From NCBI GenBank assembly GCA_032252755.1, contig JAVUPY010000062.1, positions 1-64,000 on the forward strand: a stretch of DNA of 64,000 bases, in the 5' to 3' direction. Each line of letters begins with the position of its first letter. Within the stretch, counting starts at the first letter, position 1. The notes under the pieces are model-generated. The model worked only from the letters and a program-made list of their open reading frames with translations. It was not told where the DNA came from and made no database searches. Both the position numbers and the translations under genes were made by a program. This document shows, piece after piece, positions 18,948 to 28,261 of the stretch. Source of the DNA: Terriglobia bacterium (lineage in GTDB: Bacteria > Acidobacteriota > Terriglobia > Terriglobales > Acidobacteriaceae).

Positions 18948-20060
18948 TCACATGGCCAGCCGGCGATTCGCCGACAGCCGGACCTCTTCTGTGAATGTCC
19001 AGTTCTTCTGCCGTAATCTGTCGATCGTCTCTTGGGCGGGCGCTGGCGCCATCTTGCGCTTCAGTGCCGGCGAGCGCTTCTTGATTGCAATAGTGCGCTT
19101 CGCTGCCGTCTCCACCATTGCCCGGAAACGCCGGTCGCGCTCCGCCTCGCGCAGCACCGCCTCATACGCCCGCTCGACCGATTCTTCTTTCTGACAAACC
19201 AGGAAGCTATCCGCACCCGCTCGAATACAGGCGACCGCAGCATCCTCGATCGACGCCGCCGCCAGGACGCCACCCATGTCGAGATCGTCCGACAGGATGA
19301 TTCCCCGGTATCCAATCTTCTTCCGCAGAATATCCGTCAGCCACTTCTTGGAGATCGACGCCGGAGCCCGGTCCTTCGTCACCGCCGGATACGCGCAATG
19401 CGCCACCATCACGAATGGCATTTGCGCCTTCAGCTTTCGATAGGGCAGCAGATCTTCTTCCCACAACTGCTTCCACGAACGATCCACAGTGGGCAAATCG
19501 ACGTGGGAGTCGAGGTTCGACCCGCCAAGCCCCGGGAAATGTTTCCCGCTCCCCAGGACATGACAATCTTTCAACCCTTGCAGCAGCTCTTTCGCGTACT
19601 CAATTGTATCCTTTGGAGATGCGCTTACGGTTCGAGAGCTAAGAACCTTACTCGAAGCCGGCAGTCCGAGATCGAGCACGGGCGCAAAATCAACGTTAAA
19701 CCCCAGCGCCCGAACCTCCGCTCCCAGAAGCCGGCCATGGTCACGATAGAGCTTTCGCACCCCGGTCGCCGCCACCTGCGACACTGGCGGTACCGGCGCA
19801 ATCATGTCTCTGAGTCGATCGACCACGCCCCCCTCCATATCGACACACAGAAACATGGGTATCGCAACCGCACGCTGTGATTCCCGCAACAGCGAGTGCG
19901 TCTGCTCGGGAGAGACGAGGTTACGCTTGAAAAGAATGATTCCGCCCGGCTGCATCACCGAAAGACGGTTGCAGAGCTGTGGCGTGAACTCCGTACCATC
20001 GAAACCGCAGATGATCAGTTGTCCAACTTGCGATCGAACATCTTTCGAAGCTTTTTTCAT
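18948..20060 (-). CDS. nagZ: beta-N-acetylhexosaminidase (GH3)
   Basis: Glycoside hydrolase family 3 enzyme that removes GlcNAc from anhydromuropeptides. The signature KHFPGLGGSNLDSH contains the catalytic His and the conserved Asp; VMVAHCAYPAV and ILSDDLDMGGV (catalytic Asp nucleophile) follow. The protein has 370 residues and no signal peptide, fitting cytoplasmic NagZ. It directly precedes anmK, reconstructing a wall-recycling step: NagZ makes the substrate that AnmK uses. Its C-terminus runs about 30 residues past the usual GH3 end. Confidence 0.92.
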   Translation of the reverse strand: MKKASKDVRSQVGQLIICGFDGTEFTPQLCNRLSVMQPGGIILFKRNLVSPEQTHSLLRESQRAVAIPMFLCVDMEGGVVDRLRDMIAPVPPVSQVAATGVRKLYRDHGRLLGAEVRALGFNVDFAPVLDLGLPASSKVLSSRTVSASPKDTIEYAKELLQGLKDCHVLGSGKHFPGLGGSNLDSHVDLPTVDRSWKQLWEEDLLPYRKLKAQMPFVMVAHCAYPAVTKDRAPASISKKWLTDILRKKIGYRGIILSDDLDMGGVLAAASIEDAAVACIRAGADSFLVCQKEESVERAYEAVLREAERDRRFRAMVETAAKRTIAIKKRSPALKRKMAPAPAQETIDRLRQKNWTFTEEVRLSANRRLAM

Positions 20061-20188
20061 GACAATGTGCCGATGAATTATCGCCTGTCCGAAGCGAACT
20101 TAAAACCCGTAGTCACCTAGAGAGTTATAGAGACGAAGCCAGGGAACGCAAAGGAGCGCTAACCCTCAGCGTCCTCTGCGTTGATCCT

Positions 20189-22912
20189 TCAATCTACCTG
20201 CTTCTTCAACTCGTGCAGCAGATTCAGCGCTTCGAGCGGCGTCAGGTTGTTGAGATCGGTCTCCCGCAACCGGTCAACGAGAGTATTCGACAGCGGCGTG
20301 AAGATCGTCAGCTGCATCGAGCGCTGCGCCGATTCCTGCCCGGAGAGATGTTCCGTCGCCCGTTGCTCTGCCGTTTCGTGCTCCACCAGCACCTCGCGCG
20401 CGCGCTGTATGACCTCGGCCGGCAGCCCCGCCAGTTTCGCGACCTCTATGCCGTAGCTCTTATCTGCCGCGCCCTTCTCCACCTTTCGCAGGAAGACGAC
20501 ATTGCCGCCCTTTTCCTTCACCGAGACGTGATAATTCTTCACGCCTTCGAGCAGCGTCTCGAGGTCGGTCAACTCGTGGTAGTGGGTGGCGAACAGTGTC
20601 TTCGCTCGGGTGCGCGCGTGAATGAATTCGACAGCTGCCCAAGCGATCGCCAGCCCATCATAGGTCGCCGTCCCGCGCCCGATCTCGTCCAGCAGAATCA
20701 GCGACTGCCGCGTCGCCGTATTGAGGATTGCAGCTGTCTCTGTCATTTCCACCATGAACGTCGACCGCCCGCGCGCGAGATTATCCGCGGCCCCGATGCG
20801 GGTAAAAATGCGATCCACAATGCTGAGCCGAGCTGAACGCGCCGGAACGAATGCTCCCATCTGCGCCATCAGCACAATCAGCGCCGTCTGCCGCAAATAC
20901 GTCGACTTGCCGCCCATATTGGGCCCTGTAAGCACCAGTACTGAATGCGAGCTGTTGTTGAGATAGAGATCGTTCGGTACGAACCGGTCGTTCGAGCCCG
21001 TCAGTTCCGGCTGCTCGATCACCGGATGCCGCCCCTCCAGCACCTCGATATCGCCGCTCTCATCGAACTTCGGCCTGCAATAGTTTTGGATGGCCGCCAG
21101 ATGCGCCAGAGCCGCGAGCACGTCGACCTCGGCCAGCGCGAGCGCCGTTTGCCGAATCCGCTTCGCCTCAGCGGCAATCGCCCCGCGCAACTCCACAAAC
21201 AGCCGCCGCTCAATCTCGACAATCTTCTCCTGCGCATCGAGAACCTTAGTCTCGTATTCCTTCAACTCAGGCGTAGTGAAGCGTTCGGCCCCGACCAGCG
21301 TCTGCTTGCGCTCATAGTCCGGCGGCGCCAGGTGCAGGTTCGCCTTGCTGATCTCGATGTGGTAGCCAAACACATTGTTGAACTTCACCTTCAGCGAGTT
21401 GATCGTCGTGCGCTGCCGCTCGCGTTCTTCAATCTGCGCAATGTACTGCTTGCTGTTCCGGCTCAGGTCGCGCAGTTCGTCGAGACTGGAGTCGATCCCC
21501 GGCTGAATCACTCCGCCATCGTTCAAAGTCAGCGGCGGTTCGGGGACAAGCGTCCGTTCAATGCGCTCGCGAATGTCCCCAAGATCATCCAGCAGCGTAT
21601 GCAGGCTTGCGAAACGTTCGGACTTCAACCGCGCCAGCGCCCCTCTCGTCGCGGGCAGCTTTCCGAAAGACGCCGCCAGCGCAAGCAAATCTCGCGGATT
21701 CGCCGCCTCCAGCGTCACCCGGCTCAGCAGCCGCTCGATATCGAGAATGCCCTCCATCGACCGTCGCAGCTCTTCGCGCGCAACGATGTCCCCGACACCG
21801 GCTTCCACCGCATCCAGCCGCGCATTGATTTCACCGACATCGATCGACGGCCGCAGCATCCACGCCCGCAGCAGTCGCTTGCCCATCGGCGTCACCGTGC
21901 GATCAATCGCGCGGAAAAGCGTCACGTTATCGCTGGTTCCCGCGAACAACGGCTCAACCAGTTCGAGATTGCGCACCGTCACCGCGTCCAGCACCAGACA
22001 GCTCAGCCGCTCGTAGTACCCGATTCGGTCGATGTGCACCAGCGAACCGCGTTGTGTGCTTTGGGCGTAATGAAGAATCGCCCCAGCCGCACTCGCCGCC
22101 GCCGCTCGCCCCGCCAGACCGAATCCCTCGAGTGAAAGAACCCCAAAATGATTCTCAACCAGGGGAATCGCGTAATCCGGCGCGAATACCCAATCTTCCA
22201 GCGGTGTTTCCGCCCAACTGATCCCCGGGGCAATCTCGCAACTCGCAATGCGCGGAGCGGCCGCCGTCAACGGCGCACTCCCGGAAACGTGGTCCTTTGC
22301 CAGCTTTGCCGTAGTCGGCGCTTCCGTCTCCGGCAACCGCAACGCCCGGCGCGACTGCGGAAACAGGGGCAGGGAAGAGGCGTACAGAAGTTCACGGGGA
22401 CGCAACGTCTGTAGCTCTTCCTGTATCCGCCGGTCGGCGTCCGCTCCTTGGAACTCTGTCGCGCGAAACTCCCCAGTCGAGAGGTCCAGCGCCGCAAATC
22501 CGACAACGTCTCCATGCCGCGCGACGGCCGCCAGGAAATTGTTTTCCTCCGACCCCATCTGGCTGTCGATTGCCGTGCCCGGCGTGAGCACGCGCGTCAC
22601 CTCGCGCCGCACCAGCTTCTTCGCGAGCTTCGGATCCTCGACCTGATCGCAAATCGCGACCTTGTATCCTTTGCGAATCAGCCGCGCGATGTAGCCCTCC
22701 GCGGCGTGGTAGGGAACTCCACACATCGGCACATGAATGCCTTTTTCCTTGCTGCGTGCCGTCAGCGTAATCTGCAGTTCGCGCGCCGCAACCACAGCGT
22801 CATCAAAGAAGAGCTCGTAGAAATCGCCAACCCGGAAAAACAGCAGAGCACTGGGATGTTCTTTTTTGATCGCGGCGTGCTGCCGCATGAGTGGGGTCGA
22901 CGGCTCGGACAT
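20189..22912 (-). CDS. mutS: DNA mismatch repair protein MutS
   Basis: Recognises base mismatches and small loops and recruits MutL. The N-terminal mismatch-wedge motif FYE is at residues 31-33 ([12 protein letters not shown]). Connector, lever and clamp regions follow, then the ATPase with Walker [13 protein letters not shown], Walker [12 protein letters not shown] and the ATHYHELT segment. About 907 residues, slightly above E. coli MutS length. ATG 22912 is chosen over 22942 because conserved sequence begins here. A TATACT hexamer (complement of 22933-22938) could be the -10, but no good -35 was found. Monocistronic. Confidence 0.96.
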   Translation of the reverse strand: MSEPSTPLMRQHAAIKKEHPSALLFFRVGDFYELFFDDAVVAARELQITLTARSKEKGIHVPMCGVPYHAAEGYIARLIRKGYKVAICDQVEDPKLAKKLVRREVTRVLTPGTAIDSQMGSEENNFLAAVARHGDVVGFAALDLSTGEFRATEFQGADADRRIQEELQTLRPRELLYASSLPLFPQSRRALRLPETEAPTTAKLAKDHVSGSAPLTAAAPRIASCEIAPGISWAETPLEDWVFAPDYAIPLVENHFGVLSLEGFGLAGRAAAASAAGAILHYAQSTQRGSLVHIDRIGYYERLSCLVLDAVTVRNLELVEPLFAGTSDNVTLFRAIDRTVTPMGKRLLRAWMLRPSIDVGEINARLDAVEAGVGDIVAREELRRSMEGILDIERLLSRVTLEAANPRDLLALAASFGKLPATRGALARLKSERFASLHTLLDDLGDIRERIERTLVPEPPLTLNDGGVIQPGIDSSLDELRDLSRNSKQYIAQIEERERQRTTINSLKVKFNNVFGYHIEISKANLHLAPPDYERKQTLVGAERFTTPELKEYETKVLDAQEKIVEIERRLFVELRGAIAAEAKRIRQTALALAEVDVLAALAHLAAIQNYCRPKFDESGDIEVLEGRHPVIEQPELTGSNDRFVPNDLYLNNSSHSVLVLTGPNMGGKSTYLRQTALIVLMAQMGAFVPARSARLSIVDRIFTRIGAADNLARGRSTFMVEMTETAAILNTATRQSLILLDEIGRGTATYDGLAIAWAAVEFIHARTRAKTLFATHYHELTDLETLLEGVKNYHVSVKEKGGNVVFLRKVEKGAADKSYGIEVAKLAGLPAEVIQRAREVLVEHETAEQRATEHLSGQESAQRSMQLTIFTPLSNTLVDRLRETDLNNLTPLEALNLLHELKKQVD

Positions 22913-23094
22913 TGTCTTAGGAGTGCGGCGAAAGTATAGCAAGCGCAGGGTTGAGGGTGTGTGTGGAAAAAGTGAGTAATCATTTAGGCGCAGAGGACGC
23001 CGAGATTGCTAATGCGTAAAGAGACTCATCGACCTTCGGATTGATTACTTCTATCCGTGTCGCCCTCACCGCGCGTTCTTTATAATCCATCTCC

Positions 23095-23554
23095 ATGAAA
23101 ACGACCCTGCTGTTTGCCCTGGTCCTGCTTGGTTCCCTCCGACTCGCCGCTCAAACCGAATTCATCAATCCGAAGGGTCTCGCTGCGCCGCACGGCTACA
23201 CGCACGTCATCACGACGGCCGGGTAAGATGGTCTTCATCTCCGGCCAGGTTGCGATGGACAAACAAGGGCACCTCGTCGGCAAGGACGATCTCCGCGCCC
23301 AAACCAAGCAGGTTTTCGAAAACCTGAAAACCGCGCTCACCGCCGCCGGTGCGACCTTCGACGATGTCGTAAAGATCACCTGGTACGTGAAGGGCTACAA
23401 CCCGCAACTGTTGCCGATCCTGCGGGATGTTAGGGATGAATATGTCAAGAAGGAGGCCCCGCCTACCAGCACGCTGGTGGGAGTGGCGTCATTGTTCCAG
23501 AATGACTACCTGCTGGAGGTGGATGCCGTCGCCGTCATCCCGCAGAAGCAATAA
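23095..23554 (+). pseudogene. exported RidA/YjgF-family protein, broken by a frameshift at a G-run
   Basis: ATG 23095 opens MKTTLLFALVLLGSLRLAAQ, a signal peptide, then TEFINPKGLAAPHGYTHVITTAG and a stop (TAA 23224-23226). The remainder of a RidA domain (KMVFISGQVAMDKQGHLVG to VASLFQNDYLLEVDAVAVIP) continues in the +1 frame to 23554. The shift falls in GCCGGGTAAG, where one extra or two missing G would restore the frame. RidA proteins hydrolyse reactive enamines/imines; this exported subfamily is of unknown role. The downstream part could start at ATG 23229 but would lack the N-terminal strand. Confidence 0.8.
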
Positions 23555-23568
23555 AGGGCCTTTCACTC

Positions 23569-23596
23569 ATCAATGTGAAAATCGTCAGTGCGGCGG
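23569..23596. repeat. dispersed TCAATGTGAAAATCGTC repeat copy
   Basis: CATCAATGTGAAAATCGTCAG between ridA and galT matches the unit seen near 62601 (CATCAATGTGAAAATCATCA) and, in part, near 28280 and 34210. Followed by GGCGG/CCGCC inverted repeats up to 23655. No coding potential. Confidence 0.5.
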
Positions 23597-23673
23597 TGAT
23601 CTCCGCCGCCCCCTCCGCGTTGATCTTTCCGCCGGGTTGACTCCGCCGTCTGGCGGTGTTCTTCTATTCTCGT

Positions 23674-24684
23674 ATGGAGTTGCGGAAAGACCCCATAACG
23701 CGCTCATGGATCGTCACCGGCGACGATAGCGAAGCCGGGCCGCACAGTGAGCCATTCTGCCGTTATTGTCCCGAGTCGCCCAAGCAGGCCCAGGTGATCT
23801 CGTCCATGCCGTCGGTCGACGGTGGCCCCTGGGCAGCGCGCGCGGTAGTGCATCCCGCTCCCCTTTACCATGTCGAGGGTGATCCCACTCGCCGCGGTGT
23901 TGGCCTCTACGACACCATGAAATCTGTCGGTGCGCACGAAGTCCTCGTCGAGAACCCACGCCACGACCGCCATCTCTGGGTCGCCTCCGACGCTGAAGTC
24001 GAACAGTTCCTCGTTCTCTGCGCGCAACGGATCCAGGATCTCAAGAAAGATCGCCGCTTCAAGTACGTCTCCGTCTTCAAGGATTACGGTACTATCGCTG
24101 GGCAGGAATTCGACCACCCGACGTCGCAGATCATCGCCACGACCTTCGTTCCCCGCCGCGTCCTCTATGAACTCCGCGCCGCCCGCGAGCACTACCTGAG
24201 CAAAGAACGCTGCGTTTTCTGCGATATCCTTTCGCAGGAACTCCAGCAGAAGACACGCATCGTCGAAGTGCGCGGTGACTACGTCGCCTGCTGCCCCTTC
24301 GCGCCTCGCGTCCCATTTGAAACCTGGATACTGCCGTGCCACCATGACGCACATTTCGCGCGCAGCGGACTCTCTCGCTTCGGTGTGCTGCGCGACTGCG
24401 CTGCCATCCTGCGCCGTACCCTGAACCGCATCCGCTCCATCACTGACAGCTTTCACCTCGTCCTTCACACCTCGCCCAACACCCTGCACAAGTCGCAGGT
24501 GCTGAACTACTGGAAGACGATTGACGAGGACTACCACTGGCACATCGAAATCCTGCCGGTGATTGCGAGTAAGGCGAAGTCCTATACATTCAAAGAGGTG
24601 TACTACTCGGCGATATCGCCTGAGACAGCCGCCGCCCGCCTCCGCGAAGCCCCGACTGACTTCCGCCCCGGCTACATGCCCTAG
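23674..24684 (+). CDS. galactose-1-phosphate uridylyltransferase-like protein (GalT family), altered HxH motif
   Basis: A 336-residue member of the GalT branch of the HIT superfamily. N-terminal ELRKDPITRSWIV, zinc-type cysteines CRYC and CVFC, GAHEVLVENPRHD and the C-terminal HWHIEILP are characteristic. However, at the nucleophile site, where HPHxQ is expected, it reads DHPTSQ: the second (nucleophilic) His is Thr. Either a variant enzyme or a non-transferase. ATG 23674 is the first codon of the conserved N-terminus; there is no clear Shine-Dalgarno. Monocistronic, followed by a hairpin of the CCCCAC-type family. Confidence 0.82.
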   Translation: MELRKDPITRSWIVTGDDSEAGPHSEPFCRYCPESPKQAQVISSMPSVDGGPWAARAVVHPAPLYHVEGDPTRRGVGLYDTMKSVGAHEVLVENPRHDRHLWVASDAEVEQFLVLCAQRIQDLKKDRRFKYVSVFKDYGTIAGQEFDHPTSQIIATTFVPRRVLYELRAAREHYLSKERCVFCDILSQELQQKTRIVEVRGDYVACCPFAPRVPFETWILPCHHDAHFARSGLSRFGVLRDCAAILRRTLNRIRSITDSFHLVLHTSPNTLHKSQVLNYWKTIDEDYHWHIEILPVIASKAKSYTFKEVYYSAISPETAAARLREAPTDFRPGYMP

Positions 24685-24694
24685 CGCCTTGGTG

Positions 24695-24726
24695 CCCCAC
24701 GTCTGCGCTCTTTTCGCAGATGTTGG
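24695..24726 (+). terminator. post-galT hairpin of the CCCCACRTCTGC family
   Basis: Left arm CCCCACGTCTGCG (24695-24707), loop CTCTTTT, right arm CGCAGATGTTGG (24715-24726), ten bases after the galT stop. Arms pair with one G-U and one or two mismatches. It lacks a clean U-tract but shares sequence, not only shape, with hairpins at 28216, 32828 and 47627. Confidence 0.65.
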
Positions 24727-24763
24727 TCCTCTCCGCTGGGCCAATTAGCCAATCCTAAAATAT

Positions 24764-24781
24764 CAACTAAAGTTTTAGTTA
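24764..24781 (+). promoter_or_regulatory. BlaI-type operator upstream of blaI
   Basis: CAACTAAAGTTTTAGTTA: a perfect dyad AACTAA-N4-TTAGTT (24765-24780). It lies 47 bases before the blaI start, where a promoter is expected. The same 16-bp dyad recurs at 26609-26624 before the HtrA gene. BlaI/MecI/CopY repressors bind short palindromes at their own promoters, so autoregulation is likely. Confidence 0.75.
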
Positions 24782-24827
24782 CTTTTCCCGAATTATTGCG
24801 TCTAATACGGCTAGGAGGCCAGAACCG

Positions 24828-25226
24828 GTGCCCAGGCGACCATCCGCGACCTTGACCGAAGCCGAGCTTCGAATCATGGAAGTCCTCTGGCAGCGGCAGT
24901 CGGGTACCGTTCAACAGGTCCTTGAAGCCCTGCCACAGCGCCCCGCATTGGCCTATAACTCCGTCTTAACTATCATTCGCATCCTGGAGAAGAAGGGCTA
25001 CGTCGAGCACGTTAAGGACGGTCGCGCGCACATTTACGCTCCTCTCGTCGGAAGGGAAGATGCCCGCCGATCCGAAATTCGTCACCTGGTCAGTCGCTTT
25101 TTCAAGAACTCTCACGAACAACTCGTGTTGAACATTCTGGAAGAGCGCGGAGTCGACCGCGAAGAGTTGAACCGGCTCAAAAAGATGTTGGAGGCCAGCG
25201 AAATGAAGGAGGCCGAAAAGCTGTGA
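24828..25226 (+). CDS. BlaI/MecI/CopY-family transcriptional repressor
   Basis: A 132-residue winged-helix repressor. The recognition helix region is LAYNSVLTIIRILEKKGYVEHVKDGRAHIYAPLV, typical of BlaI, and the C-terminal dimerisation helices (RHLVSRFFKNSHEQLVLNILEER) follow. The start is GTG 24828 with a strong AGGAGG at 24813-24818. It overlaps the M56 peptidase gene (TGATG), the standard BlaI-BlaR arrangement in which the membrane peptidase triggers repressor cleavage. No beta-lactamase gene adjoins; the likely target set is itself plus the HtrA gene. Confidence 0.93.
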   Translation: MPRRPSATLTEAELRIMEVLWQRQSGTVQQVLEALPQRPALAYNSVLTIIRILEKKGYVEHVKDGRAHIYAPLVGREDARRSEIRHLVSRFFKNSHEQLVLNILEERGVDREELNRLKKMLEASEMKEAEKL

Positions 25227-26590
25227 TGGGCTTTCTGGTCTCCACTCAATGGATCGCGGAGCGGGTACTGAACTCCATCCCCGAAGGCCTTTTGATTGCC
25301 GCATTCGCCTGGCTGCTGCTCTGGTTGGTAGGTCGACAGAATTCCGGAACCCGCTTTGCCGTCTGGTTTGCTGCCCTGCTCGCAATCGCCGCAATCCCGT
25401 TCGTTCCCGCAGTCCCTGTAGGTGGCTCGGTTGCCCGCGCCGTTCATGCCGAAGTGAATTTACCCGGTTCGTGGGCTGCCGGAATCTTCGCCGTATGGGC
25501 ACTGATTGCATTACTCGCGGCTGTTCGCCTGACGCTTGGCTTGTGGCGCCTGCGTTCATTGCGTCGAAACGCTTCTCCAATATCCACGGACGATCCTCTA
25601 ATCCTCGCAACGATCGAGCATTGCAGGTCCATTCGCCCAGTTGATGTTTGCGCATCATCTGAAGTCCGCGTTCCGACCGCCATCGGATTTTTCCATCCTG
25701 TAATTCTGATCCCCGAATGGGCCGTTGCAGAACTTCAGGCGGAAGAACTTCGTGCCATCGTCCTTCATGAGTTCGCGCATCTGCGCCGCTGGGATGACTG
25801 GACCAACCTGTTGCAGAAGATCGTCGGCACCTTTTTCTTTTTCCATCCCGCCGTACTTTGGATCGAGCGACGTCTCTCCCTCGAACGCGAGATGGCCTGC
25901 GACGATGCCGTTCTCGCCGAAACCGGCAACCCACACCTTTACGCCCGCTGCCTCGTATCGCTCGCGGAGCGCAGCTTCCTTCGTCGCAGCATCGCAATGG
26001 CGCAGGCCGCGATCACTCGGACTAAGGACACATCCCTGCGTCTCGCGCAGATTCTCGATCTCGAGCGCCCCAAGGCCACTCGCGTATTAAGCCCGGTGGT
26101 TGCGGCCGTAGCTGTCTTTGCTGGGCTTTGCATTTATGCGTTTCCCAATGCCCCGCAACTCGTCGCCTTCGACCAACCGGTAGCGCCCGCCCTCACTATG
26201 CCCACTGTTCCAGCCACCCTCGCCTACGACTCTGCTCCTGTAGTGCCGAAATCTATGGTGATTGAAGCGTCAGCCCATCTCGACCGAGTTTCAGTGACGA
26301 AACGAGCAGCGAGAGAAATGCAACAGGGCAAGGTGATACTTGCGACGCACAAGACTCTGTCCGCAGGCCAGCCACGCGAGATTCTACTGCGAGCTAAGCA
26401 GGCACAGCATAGGCCCCTGGTAGTGCAGGCCATTGTGAAACGGCCTACGCCACTTCCGCCGCAATTCGTGGTCTTCACACAATCAACGGAATATTTTCGC
26501 AAGGGTTCTTCAATCATGTCCTATTCGGTATGGCGCGTAATGCTCGTAACGGCGAAGCCGGTGAGCAATAAGCCACCGAATCAAACGTAA
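25226..26590 (+). CDS. BlaR1/MecR1-like M56 membrane metallopeptidase
   Basis: A 454-residue sensor-protease. Three N-terminal membrane helices are visible (GLLIAAFAWLLLWLVG, FAVWFAALLAIAAIPFV, WAAGIFAVWALIALLAAV), then a cytoplasmic zinc-protease domain with HEFAHLRRWD (near 181-190) and the downstream EREMACDDAVL glutamate motif, and a fourth helix (VVAAVAVFAGLCIYAF). The extracytoplasmic tail is about 150 residues and has no penicillin-binding SxxK/KTG domain, so the signal is not obviously a beta-lactam. ATG 25226 overlaps the blaI stop. It probably inactivates the upstream repressor upon an envelope signal. Confidence 0.9.
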   Translation: MGFLVSTQWIAERVLNSIPEGLLIAAFAWLLLWLVGRQNSGTRFAVWFAALLAIAAIPFVPAVPVGGSVARAVHAEVNLPGSWAAGIFAVWALIALLAAVRLTLGLWRLRSLRRNASPISTDDPLILATIEHCRSIRPVDVCASSEVRVPTAIGFFHPVILIPEWAVAELQAEELRAIVLHEFAHLRRWDDWTNLLQKIVGTFFFFHPAVLWIERRLSLEREMACDDAVLAETGNPHLYARCLVSLAERSFLRRSIAMAQAAITRTKDTSLRLAQILDLERPKATRVLSPVVAAVAVFAGLCIYAFPNAPQLVAFDQPVAPALTMPTVPATLAYDSAPVVPKSMVIEASAHLDRVSVTKRAAREMQQGKVILATHKTLSAGQPREILLRAKQAQHRPLVVQAIVKRPTPLPPQFVVFTQSTEYFRKGSSIMSYSVWRVMLVTAKPVSNKPPNQT

Positions 26591-26607
26591 AAAATTTTTA
26601 CCCCAAG

Positions 26608-26625
26608 CAACTAAATGCTTAGTTG
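26608..26625 (+). promoter_or_regulatory. second BlaI-type operator, upstream of the HtrA gene
   Basis: CAACTAAATGCTTAGTTG: the same dyad AACTAA-N4-TTAGTT (26609-26624), 43 bases before the HtrA ATG. Fourteen of 18 bases match the copy at 24764, including every arm base; only the spacer and the last base differ. This ties the protease gene to the BlaI repressor. Confidence 0.75.
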
Positions 26626-26667
26626 AATGACAAAACGATTTCGGACTTTCAAAGGAGAAAGAAGAAA

Positions 26668-28185
26668 ATGAACCAGGGAATCGAGAACAAAGTTAGAAAA
26701 CTCACCCGCGGCGCCATCGTTCCCGCACTCGCGGTCGCGATAGCCGTGGGCGTTGGAGCCTATGAGTTGGCCAAGCCTGCATCGGCGGCTTCGCCGTCGC
26801 CCACGGCACCGGCGCCGGCTCTCACTGCAACTAGCGTCGAACCCCTCATTGCTTACGATCACGCCATGGAAGTGCTCGCGGCACGCGTTACGCCCGCTGT
26901 CGTGAACGTCACCGTCACCTCGAAGACGAAGGGCGGCGATGAGGAGGGCGGGCTTCCGCCGGAAATCCAGCACTTCTTCGGAAACCAGTTCGGCTTCCAG
27001 TTCCCGCAGCAACAGCAGGGACCGCGGATCGAGCACGGCCTTGGTAGCGGCGTCATCATTTCGCCCGACGGCTACATCGTCACCAACAACCACGTCATTG
27101 AGAACGCGACCGACATCCGCGTCACGATGAAGGACCGCCAGGTGATGAGGGCCAAACTCATCGGCGCCGATCCCCTCACCGATCTCGCCGTCATCAAGAT
27201 CAACGGCACAAACCTGCCCAGCGTTCCCTTCGGCGACTCCACGAAGCTCGAGCCCGGACAGACCGTGCTCGCGTTCGGCAACCCATACGGCTTCCGCTTC
27301 ACCGTGACGCGTGGAATCGTCAGCGCGCTCAACCGGCCAAATCCGGAAACGGATCGACGCAAGCCCGGCGAGTTCATTCAGACCGACGCAGCCATCAATC
27401 CCGGCAACTCCGGGGGCCCGCTCGTCGACGCCCGCGGCCAGGTCATCGGCATCAACACCTTCCTGATCTCCGGCACCGGTTCTTTCTCGGGCATGGGCTT
27501 CGCCATCCCAACCCAGATCGTGAAGCCGACGGTCGATGCTCTCATCAAGTACGGCAAAGTGAGCCATGGCTACATGGGAATCGGCATCACCGACGTCACC
27601 CCTGAAAACGCGAAGTTTTTCGACATGCAGAAAGCCGAAGGTGCTCTTGTCGATCAGGTTGAGCCCGATACTCCGGGCGCGAAAGCTGGTCTAAAGACTG
27701 GCGACGTCATCACGGCACTCAATGGTAAACCGATCAACGACGCTGGACAGCTCCAGGTCGAAGTCGGACAAACTGCGCCCGGTACGACCATTCAGTTAGG
27801 CGTCGTTCGCAATGGAAAGAACGAAACTATTCCGGTCACCCTCGAAGCCATGGGCAAGAAGGCCGGCGAAGTTTCCGCCAGCAACGAAAACGGTAAGCCG
27901 CGCTGGGGTCTTGGTCTTGCCGATCTCACACCCGACATTCGCCAGCAGATCCAGGCTCCGCAGAATGTAAGTGGCGCCGTCGTCGGCAGCGTTCAGCCCG
28001 GCAGCCCGGCCGATAACGCCGGCATCCAGAAGGGCGACGTCATCGTCTCCGTCGATCGCAAACCGGTCAGCAACGCCGAACAGGCTTCGCAAGCGCTGAA
28101 GAGCATCCCCGCCGGACAGGACGCCCTCATCCTCGTCTGGTCGCAGGGTGGCAACACCTTCCGCGTCCTGCACCCCAACGGCTGA
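26668..28185 (+). CDS. HtrA/DegP-like periplasmic serine protease, two PDZ domains
   Basis: A Do-type trypsin-fold protease/chaperone of about 505 residues that handles misfolded envelope proteins. The N-terminal hydrophobic segment (GAIVPALAVAIAVGVGAYELA) is a signal anchor/peptide. Catalytic triad: His in TNNHVIENA (about 141), Asp in DPLTDLAVIKI (about 171), Ser in GNSGGPLVD (about 247). Two PDZ domains follow (roughly 300-390 and 410-500). ATG 26668 follows AAAGGAGAAAG. It follows the M56 gene with its own operator, so it is the likely effector of the BlaI-M56 pair. A strong terminator follows. Confidence 0.95.
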   Translation: MNQGIENKVRKLTRGAIVPALAVAIAVGVGAYELAKPASAASPSPTAPAPALTATSVEPLIAYDHAMEVLAARVTPAVVNVTVTSKTKGGDEEGGLPPEIQHFFGNQFGFQFPQQQQGPRIEHGLGSGVIISPDGYIVTNNHVIENATDIRVTMKDRQVMRAKLIGADPLTDLAVIKINGTNLPSVPFGDSTKLEPGQTVLAFGNPYGFRFTVTRGIVSALNRPNPETDRRKPGEFIQTDAAINPGNSGGPLVDARGQVIGINTFLISGTGSFSGMGFAIPTQIVKPTVDALIKYGKVSHGYMGIGITDVTPENAKFFDMQKAEGALVDQVEPDTPGAKAGLKTGDVITALNGKPINDAGQLQVEVGQTAPGTTIQLGVVRNGKNETIPVTLEAMGKKAGEVSASNENGKPRWGLGLADLTPDIRQQIQAPQNVSGAVVGSVQPGSPADNAGIQKGDVIVSVDRKPVSNAEQASQALKSIPAGQDALILVWSQGGNTFRVLHPNG

Positions 28186-28215
28186 TAGACTCTCCCCACA
28201 ACGGTGTTAACCGTG

Positions 28216-28252
28216 CCCCACATCTGCGGCTGTTAGCAGATGTGGGGTTTTT
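28216..28252 (+). terminator. rho-independent terminator after the HtrA gene
   Basis: CCCCACATCTGC (28216-28227), 8-base loop, GCAGATGTGGGG (28236-28247), then TTTTT. A perfect 12-bp stem with U-tract; best member of the CCCCACRTCTGC hairpin family of this window. Confidence 0.93.
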
Positions 28253-28261
28253 GCATTCGTC

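Noticed and set aside
20945-22135. A 396-codon plus-strand open frame
   Set aside because: Wholly antisense to the strongly conserved mutS gene; Arg/Gln-rich composition typical of a GC-rich shadow frame.
23704-24744. A 346-codon minus-strand open frame
   Set aside because: Antisense to the GalT-like gene, no recognisable domain.
24966-25997. A 343-codon minus-strand open frame
   Set aside because: Antisense to blaI and the M56 gene, Arg-rich shadow composition.
24828-26590. Beta-lactam resistance operon
   Set aside because: BlaI and M56 genes are present but the M56 protein lacks a penicillin-binding sensor domain and no beta-lactamase or PBP2a gene adjoins.
26611-27567. A 318-codon minus-strand open frame
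   Set aside because: Antisense to the HtrA protease gene; composition is that of a shadow frame and no domain is seen.
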